This document shows positions 58,173 to 64,000 of a stretch of DNA of 64,000 nt, piece after piece (position 1 is the stretch's first letter; every line of letters starts with the position of its first letter). The stretch is from Aureicoccus marinus (GTDB lineage Bacteria > Bacteroidota > Bacteroidia > Flavobacteriales > Flavobacteriaceae): NCBI RefSeq assembly GCF_002954325.1, contig NZ_MQVX01000001.1, positions 997,546-1,061,545 of the forward strand, written 5' to 3'. Made by a program: the position numbers and the translations under genes. The notes under the pieces were generated by a model. The model was given only the letters and a program-made list of their open reading frames with translations. It was not told the DNA's origin and ran no database searches.

Positions 58173-58442
58173 ATGGCCCACGGCAGTCTAGATCAATTTA
58201 AAGCCTTTTTAAGGCGAAAGAAAGACCGGAAGAACATAGTTGACGGCAAGTTCGACACTTCTGATCTTGCGCAGTCTGAAGGAGATTTAGAGTTTCCTGA
58301 GCCTAGTGAAGTGGAATTGAATTCCATAAAAAGTACTATTAGAAAAAATGCTTCTCGAAGACGAATGCTGGATAAAGTACTCCTTGGTATTGTAATTGCC
58401 TGTGCAATAGGGTTTTTAGTATATCTCAATTATTTTACCTGA
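58173..58442 (+). CDS. Small single-pass membrane protein
   Basis: An 89-residue protein with a charged N-terminal region (residues 1-65, rich in Lys, Arg, Asp and Glu) and one C-terminal transmembrane segment (residues 68-86, LLGIVIACAIGFLVYLNYF). It looks tail-anchored, with most of the protein in the cytoplasm. No function known. Its stop codon overlaps the next ATG (TGATGA), so the three small genes 58173-59187 form one transcript. Confidence 0.68.
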   Translation: MAHGSLDQFKAFLRRKKDRKNIVDGKFDTSDLAQSEGDLEFPEPSEVELNSIKSTIRKNASRRRMLDKVLLGIVIACAIGFLVYLNYFT

Positions 58443-58819
58443 TGAATCATTTTCGATGGCCTCTGGCCCTTTTATTTACATTCCTATCTCACACCAACAG
58501 CTTTTGTCAAGAGAAAAAGAAAGGCTATATCAACGAAGCGGTAATAGGACTGGTAAAACTCGCATTTGAGGTGGAAGATGTAGAACGCCTCGAAATTCAC
58601 TGCGATCCGAAGAATTACGGCAGTAAGGCCATCCCGGAGAGATTGGGCTTTACCCATGAAGCAACCCTTAAAAACAGAGTTAAAGACAGTGAAGGGACCT
58701 ACCGAGATGCGATGATCTGGACTCTTTTTCGGGAGGATTACAGAGCAGAACGTTATAAAAATCATTTATTTACGGCATTCGATATCGTAAATCAACCCAT
58801 CAAAACGATTGACACATGA
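58442..58819 (+). CDS. Chimeric remnant: signal peptide joined to the C-terminal half of a GNAT acetyltransferase
   Basis: A 125-residue frame. Residues 1-23 are a signal peptide (LALLFTFLSHTNSFCQ). Residues 27-105 match the second half of RimJ/RimL-type GNAT enzymes (GYINEAVIGLVKLAFEVEDV, RLEIHCDPKN, AIPERLGFTHEATLKNR, MIWTLFREDY). The first half of the GNAT fold, with most of motif A, is missing. GNAT enzymes act in the cytoplasm, so an exported half-domain makes no sense as an enzyme. A deletion that fused two genes is the simplest explanation. Overlaps on both sides keep it in the operon. Confidence 0.7.
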   Translation: MNHFRWPLALLFTFLSHTNSFCQEKKKGYINEAVIGLVKLAFEVEDVERLEIHCDPKNYGSKAIPERLGFTHEATLKNRVKDSEGTYRDAMIWTLFREDYRAERYKNHLFTAFDIVNQPIKTIDT

Positions 58820-59187
58820 AAAAGTTCATCATTGCCCTCCTCTTTATCTGCACAGCTGTAGCAGGCTATGCTCAGAAAAAACATATTCCACAGAGCACCC
58901 CCTTCGAAAATGTACTGAAGGCCCTTACAAAAAATAAACCCTTACTCTTTAAAAACTCTTTTAGTCAGCGGGTCATTGACGGGGAAGAAGATCTCACCGT
59001 TTGGGCTGAACGCATAGAAGAAGGGAACGAAAAGTTCGGAAGACGCTTTCCGGATTTTAAGCGCAAGGACTTTCGGTACGGATTTGACTCAGCCGAATCC
59101 AAACTCATCATTTACTACAAAGGAGATGAGGCCTTTCGGATAAAAGTCATTCAAGAAGGGAAAAAGTGGAAACTCAACGAAAAATAA
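58816..59187 (+). CDS. Small secreted protein of unknown function
   Basis: A 123-residue protein with a signal peptide (residues 1-19, cleaved near GYAQ). The mature part is basic with FPDFKRKDFRYGFDSAESKL and ends in KVIQEGKKWKLNEK, which resembles the end of small NTF2-like or DUF4440-like folds, though I cannot assign it. ATG overlaps the chimeric gene stop by four bases. It ends four bases before the convergent antiporter gene. Confidence 0.68.
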   Translation: MKKFIIALLFICTAVAGYAQKKHIPQSTPFENVLKALTKNKPLLFKNSFSQRVIDGEEDLTVWAERIEEGNEKFGRRFPDFKRKDFRYGFDSAESKLIIYYKGDEAFRIKVIQEGKKWKLNEK

Positions 59188-59190
59188 GCC

Positions 59191-60429
59191 CTACTTCAGC
59201 ACCCGTTTTACCAGTTTCTCTATGGTGAGTCCTTGAACTAAAATAGAGAAAGCCACCACGATATAGGTCAGAATCAAGAACATATCGCGGTGCATATCGG
59301 CCGTTAAGGTAAAGGCCAGAGCGATCGATATTCCTCCACGAAGTCCACCCCAGGTCATGATCAGGTTGGTCCGGGGCACAAACTCCAACTTCTTCTCGTA
59401 TAGCTTAACCGGCACCAAAAGAGAAAGATAACGGCAGAGCAAAACAATCGGAATACACAGAACACCAGCGAGAATGTAGTTGGTATCGTAGACTAAAACC
59501 AGCATCTCCATTCCAATGAGTACAAAGAGAATGGCATTGAGAAGAATATCCAATAACTCCCAAAATTTATCCACATAGCGCTCGGTAACCTCCGACATAG
59601 CGGCAGATCTCGCTCGGTCATTACCTACCACAAGACCTGCAGCAACCATCGCTAAGGGAGCTGAAACATGCAGCTTATGCGCTAGGACCGTTCCCACCAT
59701 AACAGTGGCCAGGGTGATGATGATTTCTATGCTAAAGTCATCGATGGATTTCATGAGCATAAAGGCCACCCAGCCGATAAAGACCCCGAGCAGGATCCCT
59801 CCGAAGACTTCCAAACCAAAAAGTTCCGCAATTTCTAGAGGATCGATGCTTTCGCTACCTTTGGCGGCAACACCAAAGAGTGTCAAGAAAATAACAACCC
59901 CTACTCCATCATTGAAGAGGGATTCCCCCACAATTTTGGTTTCGAGCTTTTTAGGCACATTGGCCTTTTTAAGAATTCCCAACACAGCAATGGGATCGGT
60001 AGGCGAGATAAGAGCCCCGAAAAGAAGACACAGCACGTAATTCACTTCAATACCCAGAGCAGCCAGCAAAAAGAAGGTCAGGGTACCCACCAAGAAAGTC
60101 GAGATCAGAATTCCCAAAGTGGCAAAGAGTAAAATGGGCCAGCGCTGGTTCTTGAGTTGTTGAAAATGGGTATGTAAGGCCCCCGCAAAAAGCAAGAAAC
60201 TCAACATATAATTCATCACTACTTCCTCAAAATCAATTTGTTTGATCAAAGAGAGCTCAACCTGGTACAGGGTATCATCAAAATAACTCAGCCCGATTAC
60301 CACCAAGGAAAACAGGATAGCAATCAGCATTAAACCAATGGCGGTCGGCAGTTTGATAAAACGGGCATTAATGTACCCGAATACAGCCGCTAAAAAGGTA
60401 AGGGCTGTGAGGATTTCGTAAAGCTCCAT
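59191..60429 (-). CDS. CPA1-family Na+/H+ antiporter
   Basis: A 412-residue transporter with twelve membrane segments. ALISPTDPIAVLGIL and GESLFNDGVGVVIFL carry the Asp and ND residues of the ion-binding centre in CPA1 antiporters; WGGLRGGISIALAF is the conserved C-terminal segment. It should exchange Na+ (or K+) for H+ for pH and salt control. It lacks the long cytoplasmic C-terminal regulatory tail of some members. Confidence 0.92.
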   Translation of the reverse strand: MELYEILTALTFLAAVFGYINARFIKLPTAIGLMLIAILFSLVVIGLSYFDDTLYQVELSLIKQIDFEEVVMNYMLSFLLFAGALHTHFQQLKNQRWPILLFATLGILISTFLVGTLTFFLLAALGIEVNYVLCLLFGALISPTDPIAVLGILKKANVPKKLETKIVGESLFNDGVGVVIFLTLFGVAAKGSESIDPLEIAELFGLEVFGGILLGVFIGWVAFMLMKSIDDFSIEIIITLATVMVGTVLAHKLHVSAPLAMVAAGLVVGNDRARSAAMSEVTERYVDKFWELLDILLNAILFVLIGMEMLVLVYDTNYILAGVLCIPIVLLCRYLSLLVPVKLYEKKLEFVPRTNLIMTWGGLRGGISIALAFTLTADMHRDMFLILTYIVVAFSILVQGLTIEKLVKRVLK

Positions 60430-60561
60430 GAGGTGATTAATGATTAAAGTACCAAATTAAAGATCAATTTTGAACTGGCTTAATACAAGGGTCAAAATTA
60501 AAAAAGTTCCTTTTTGTTGTTGCGAATTCATCCCTGATTCGTTTACCCCAAAACGCATCAC

Positions 60562-61959
60562 ATGAACGCTTTAAAAAAGCTACTTTTCGTCTTGACTGTT
60601 CTTGGTTTTCAATTGGCCTTTTCCCAAGGGAACCGTTCTTCATTTTGCCGCGATGAAGTCCTTAAAGACTTCGAATATCTTTATCAGTCTTTGGAAGAAA
60701 CACACTATGACCTCTACGCCTACACCAGCAAGGAAGAAATGCAGAAACACTACGATCTTCTGAAAAAAGGGATTCACCAAGATTCGCTAAGCATACAAGA
60801 AATCACCACTCTCTTTCAAACCTTTACTGCAAAAGTGAACAATGGACATACCGAGGTAATCTTCCCAGTAGCCCAATACTTGGAGTACGCTGAGGGAGGT
60901 GGAACTCTGTTTCCTTTAGAACTGGTCATTGAAGATGGTAAGGCACTCGTAAGAAATAACCTGACTCCCCTAAGCGAACTTCAAAAAGGAACAGAAATCC
61001 TTTCGATTGACGGAATGCCAATCATGGAAGTGTTTCAGCAGCTTTCTGCCTATATCTCCGCAGAACGTCCCTACTTCAAGTACACCAAGGCAGAAATCAT
61101 CTCCTTCCCGAGACTGTACTGGCAAGAGTATGGAAGTAAGGCCCGTTATGAGGTCGTAGCAAAAGTAAATGGAGAAGAAATCCACAAGCAGATTAAGGCC
61201 GTGCCAGCTATAGAGGGCTTCGAAATGAAAAGATGGGATATTCTGATCAATGCTCCCAAATTCAAGCATTACAAAAAGGTGGCCTACTTGAATCCAGGTG
61301 ACTTTGGAGGTGATTTAAACCAATTCAAATCTTTTATCGATTCCGCCTTTACCCAAATACGAACAAAGAAATCCCCAACCTTAATCATCGATTTACGCTA
61401 CAACAGTGGCGGTGATGATATTTTTAGCGATTACATGGTCTCCTATATTGCCGACAAACCCTTTCAATGGAATTCTTCATTTGAACTCAAATCCAGCGCG
61501 ATTTTAAAAAAGCACGTTCGAGAAAACAGTGATCTGACGACGGAATATGCGAAAAGTATACTGGGTCATAAAGACGGCGAACGCTTTTTATTTCAATTTG
61601 AGAGTTACCTTCCTCAACCAAAAAACAAAAGATTTACCGGGAACGTCTATGTTTTAATAAACCGCCAATCCCATTCTCAATCCGCCGTTACTGCGGCTCA
61701 AATTCAGGACTACGGCTTTGGCAAAATGGTAGGGGAAGAGACAGGAGATTCTCCTTCTCTTTATGCTTCACAATTGACCTATACCTTGCCGATCACCGGT
61801 ATCCCAGTCAAAACGGCTAAAGGTAAAATCACACGAGTGAATGGTAGTGAGGCCGTCCAAGGTGTTCAGCCCGACATCTTTATCCGCGATCACCTGAGAG
61901 ACGATAAGGACGAAATACTCGATGGCTTATTGAAGCGATTGGAAGCCGGTCGCCCCTAA
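60562..61959 (+). CDS. Secreted S41-family (C-terminal processing) peptidase-like protein
   Basis: A 465-residue exported protein: signal peptide (residues 1-21, cleaved near AFSQ), a helical N-terminal region, a PDZ-like segment around 120-165 (KGTEILSIDGMPIMEVF) and the S41 domain over about 230-450 (LIIDLRYNSGGDDIFS, VYVLINRQSHSQSAVTAAQI, GKMVGEETGDSPS). The serine in SQSA after SH is the likely nucleophile; the Lys partner is not certain. Probably a periplasmic serine protease. Confidence 0.87.
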   Translation: MNALKKLLFVLTVLGFQLAFSQGNRSSFCRDEVLKDFEYLYQSLEETHYDLYAYTSKEEMQKHYDLLKKGIHQDSLSIQEITTLFQTFTAKVNNGHTEVIFPVAQYLEYAEGGGTLFPLELVIEDGKALVRNNLTPLSELQKGTEILSIDGMPIMEVFQQLSAYISAERPYFKYTKAEIISFPRLYWQEYGSKARYEVVAKVNGEEIHKQIKAVPAIEGFEMKRWDILINAPKFKHYKKVAYLNPGDFGGDLNQFKSFIDSAFTQIRTKKSPTLIIDLRYNSGGDDIFSDYMVSYIADKPFQWNSSFELKSSAILKKHVRENSDLTTEYAKSILGHKDGERFLFQFESYLPQPKNKRFTGNVYVLINRQSHSQSAVTAAQIQDYGFGKMVGEETGDSPSLYASQLTYTLPITGIPVKTAKGKITRVNGSEAVQGVQPDIFIRDHLRDDKDEILDGLLKRLEAGRP

Positions 61960-62009
61960 ATGAGAATTTCTTTCTGGCTTTCTTGCTACCTTTAAAACAA
62001 ACCAAAGCC

Positions 62010-62519
62010 ATGAAAAGAATTCTTTCTCTCTGTTTAACCCTTAGCCTGTACTTTTCTCTGAATGCCCAAAGCAATGCCGAATTGGGTGTTGGGGCCATGG
62101 GAATTGTAGTGAGTGATATTGAGGCTTCTGAAAAGTTTTACAAAGAGATTCTGGGGCTCAGTCCAATTGGAGGATTTAGCCTCGACGAAGCCTGGAGTAA
62201 AGAGGCCGGAGCAGCCAACAACAGGCCCTTCTCTGTAAAACAGTTTAAGTTACAGGACCGTCCATCGGGGACCATTGTCAAGCTAGCTTATTTCGAAAAG
62301 ACCAAAAGGCAAGCCCGTCCCAAAGGAATCGATAAGCGCTCAGGGGTGAATTACATCACCCTCTATTACACCAAAGAACATTTTGACAAGACCATCGAGC
62401 GAATTGAAAAAGCTGGCATAGAGCTTGTGGGATGGGTTAAGCGAGAACGCTATCAATTGGTATTTGTACAGGATCCTGACGGTATCTATGTAGAATTGGT
62501 TGCGCCTCCAGGAAACTAA
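62010..62519 (+). CDS. Secreted glyoxalase/VOC-superfamily protein
   Basis: A 169-residue protein with a signal peptide (residues 1-19, cleaved near LNAQ) and two VOC half-motifs (GAMGIVVSDIEASEKFYKEI, then GVNYITLYYTKEHFDKTIER, ending VFVQDPDGIYVELV). The metal-binding His/Glu pattern is only partly present. VOC enzymes are usually cytoplasmic; an exported form is less usual but occurs in Bacteroidota. I use the ATG at 62010 (MKRILSLCL), which gives the signal peptide. Confidence 0.85.
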   Translation: MKRILSLCLTLSLYFSLNAQSNAELGVGAMGIVVSDIEASEKFYKEILGLSPIGGFSLDEAWSKEAGAANNRPFSVKQFKLQDRPSGTIVKLAYFEKTKRQARPKGIDKRSGVNYITLYYTKEHFDKTIERIEKAGIELVGWVKRERYQLVFVQDPDGIYVELVAPPGN

Positions 62520-63014
62520 TTGAACAGAGTGAGAACCGAACTTGAAAGCCTGATCCAACAGTACCGAGATGTGCAAAACGGAGTGCTTTGGATGGGAGCC
62601 AATTATCTACGCCGCTTTAACGAGTTAGAGGGAAAGGACGCTTTTAGACGCCCCCTACCCGATCTCCACAGTATTGCCGAAATCTTATCGCACCTGACTC
62701 TTTGGCGTCAAGAGACTATTCTTAAGATTCAAACAGGCAGTGGCAGTAAAACCGAGAAGTGTGAAGAAAATTGGCTGCCCAACGAAAAACTAATTCCCCT
62801 GGGTTGGTCTACTGTACGAGCCAACTACGAAGAAAGTCTTGAAACCATTATTGATTTGCTCGCAGATCAAGACGATTCTTTTTTGGATCAAGAATACTTC
62901 TATACCGATTTTAAAGGCCATTACCCCTATCGCTTCGTGCTGCAGGGCATGCTGCACCACGACTTATACCACCTGGGTCAAATCGGTCTCATTCTCAAAT
63001 ATTTAAAACACTAA
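62520..63014 (+). CDS. DinB-family protein
   Basis: A 164-residue helical-bundle protein of the DinB/YfiT type: PLPDLHSIAEILSHLTLWRQ, then FVLQGMLHHDLYHLGQIGLIL. Three His near the helix ends (SHLTLW, HHDLYHLGQ) can bind a metal ion. Many members are thiol or bacillithiol S-transferases, which would fit the bshB1 gene in this window, but that is inference. The start is TTG 62520, directly after the VOC stop, or GTG 62529. Confidence 0.85.
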   Translation: MNRVRTELESLIQQYRDVQNGVLWMGANYLRRFNELEGKDAFRRPLPDLHSIAEILSHLTLWRQETILKIQTGSGSKTEKCEENWLPNEKLIPLGWSTVRANYEESLETIIDLLADQDDSFLDQEYFYTDFKGHYPYRFVLQGMLHHDLYHLGQIGLILKYLKH

Positions 63015-63030
63015 GACCACTATTCTTAAA

Positions 63031-63930
63031 ATGAAAAAACTACTTCGCTTTGTATTTGTACTACTAGTTCTAGCCGCCGGAGGCGGATTTGCCTTCCTTC
63101 ATCTTAAGGGAGGCGAATTGATTACAAAAAGAGACCGACGATTGAATGAAGGCACACCGGAAGACCTGGAACTGGACTACGACAATTTAGTGCTCATCGG
63201 TCAAAATGATCTGGAGTTAAAAGGTTACTGGACCTTAACCAAAGAAGAACCGAAGGCCGTAGTCATCCTGGTCCACGGGATTGGTGGAAACAAAGAACAG
63301 ATGATGAATAAGGCCGATCTGCTTGCTCAGCAAGGCTACGATGCCATCCTTTTCGATGGTAGAGGACATGGCGAAAGTCAGGGAGAACACATCACTTATG
63401 GTTTTTACGAGAAGGAGGATATAAAACGCATCGTTGATTTTATCAAAGAAGAAAACGATAGTATTCCCATTGGTATTTGGGGCAACTCCATGGGGGGAGC
63501 TATTGCTTTACAAGCCTTGGAAGCAGATGAACGAATTAATTTCGGTATCGTTGAAAGTACGTTTAGATCACTGGACGAAGTGGTCTTCGAATACGGCAAA
63601 CGAATGGCGAAAGGCGTCATGATCAAGCAAATTTCGGACTATGCCTTAAAGCGGGCAGCCGAAGAAGCCAACTTCGACCCTACAGCTGTTCAGCCCATTG
63701 AATCGGCTAAAGAAATTGAACAAGCCGTCTTGATCGCTCACGGTGATTCGGATAAAAGAATTAGTGTTGACAATGCTCAAGATCTTTTCGACAGTCTTAA
63801 AACCGAGAAGAAAGAACTGGTCATTGTACCCAGAGCAGGACATCTGAATATGATGGAAGTCGGTGGAGAAGGCTTTAAGAGTCTGGTCATGGATTTTGTA
63901 AACAGTCAAGTTGAAGCTCTTAAAGAATAA
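63031..63930 (+). CDS. Membrane-anchored alpha/beta hydrolase
   Basis: A 299-residue protein with an N-terminal membrane anchor or signal (residues 5-25, LLRFVFVLLVLAAGGGFAF), then an alpha/beta hydrolase domain: oxyanion-hole VILVHGIGGNKEQ, nucleophile elbow GIWGNSMGGAIAL with the catalytic Ser, Asp in VLIAHGDSDKRIS and His in VPRAGHLNMM. Esterase or lipase-like activity facing the periplasm is likely; substrate unknown. It starts 17 bases after the DinB gene. Confidence 0.87.
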   Translation: MKKLLRFVFVLLVLAAGGGFAFLHLKGGELITKRDRRLNEGTPEDLELDYDNLVLIGQNDLELKGYWTLTKEEPKAVVILVHGIGGNKEQMMNKADLLAQQGYDAILFDGRGHGESQGEHITYGFYEKEDIKRIVDFIKEENDSIPIGIWGNSMGGAIALQALEADERINFGIVESTFRSLDEVVFEYGKRMAKGVMIKQISDYALKRAAEEANFDPTAVQPIESAKEIEQAVLIAHGDSDKRISVDNAQDLFDSLKTEKKELVIVPRAGHLNMMEVGGEGFKSLVMDFVNSQVEALKE

Positions 63931-63974
63931 GAGCTCTTTCTGAAACAAAAACCGGTACGGTTCATCAATAAGGC

Positions 63975-64000
63975 ATGAACAAACACACACTTTTGGGGTG
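63975..64000 (+). CDS. Start of a further gene, cut by the window end
   Basis: An ATG at 63975 opens a frame (MNKHTLLG) that continues past the last base. The spacing of 45 bases after the hydrolase stop and the AATAAGGC just before it are compatible with a start. Nothing can be said about the product. Confidence 0.35.

Noticed and set aside
1..64000. CRISPR array, transposase, phage genes or attachment sites
   Set aside because: Looked for regular direct repeats, DDE or integrase motifs and repeated tRNA ends; none were seen by eye.

Overview
The window reads as chromosomal DNA of a marine-type member of the Bacteroidota, most likely class Flavobacteriia. The evidence is a menaquinone gene set, DUF2853, DUF4290 and DUF2911 families, a fused CcsBA, a BshB1 (bacillithiol) enzyme, LytTR and TPR-kinase signalling, a type IX-like sorting domain, and many promoters with the Bacteroidota -7 box TAnnTTTG. 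Shine-Dalgarno sequences are rare, and GTG and TTG starts are frequent. I see no prophage, insertion sequence, CRISPR array or rRNA. Two tRNA genes are present (His, and a CAT-anticodon Met-type).

Layout. 1-9014 (minus): part of a secreted TPR protein, a LytTR response regulator, menA, a SPOR-domain protein, a CvfB-like S1 protein, DUF2853, menD, an isochorismate synthase, a hotdog thioesterase and a secreted protein. menB, menC and menE are not in the window. 9079-13850 (minus): a four-gene trans-4-hydroxyproline catabolic operon (dehydrogenase, epimerase, semialdehyde dehydrogenase, deaminase). 13955-15510: a frameshifted M28 peptidase, then tRNA-His. 15770-22044: three tandem TPR sensor kinases, the middle one lacking its phosphoacceptor His and G1 box. 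21995-28663 (minus): BshB1, a Cys/Met-metabolism PLP enzyme, a MATE exporter and CcsBA. 28800-32643: DUF2520, KdsC and Maf, convergent with an acyltransferase and a BASS transporter. 32770-38747: a lipoprotein, an MscS channel, a secreted PIG-L deacetylase, a 45-residue membrane protein and an SSS symporter. 38793-40911 (minus): DUF2911 and a beta-propeller protein with a glutamate-run linker.

41085-47104 is a light-linked block: SRPBCC, SDR and photolyase, then an M20 amidohydrolase and pirin, then a BLUF photoreceptor and a four-helix membrane protein. A 13-base motif upstream of the photolyase operon recurs at the BLUF promoter, where the core TTGTTTA occurs several times. 47088-55614 is housekeeping: MurA with Asp in place of Cys, DUF4290, DUF493, an NTPase, RecQ, Fmt, HU, YqgE, a class IV aminotransferase-fold protein without its catalytic lysine, and a START-like protein. 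55779-64000 is more accessory: tRNA-Met, a SUFU-domain protein, a GyrI-like protein, small secreted proteins including a signal-peptide/half-GNAT chimera, a Na+/H+ antiporter, an S41 peptidase, a secreted VOC protein, DinB and an alpha/beta hydrolase.

Three genes (menA, the M28 peptidase and the M20 amidohydrolase) each look one base short at a short G or C run. This points to either homopolymer sequencing error or real decay, and should be settled before any functional conclusion is drawn for these genes.
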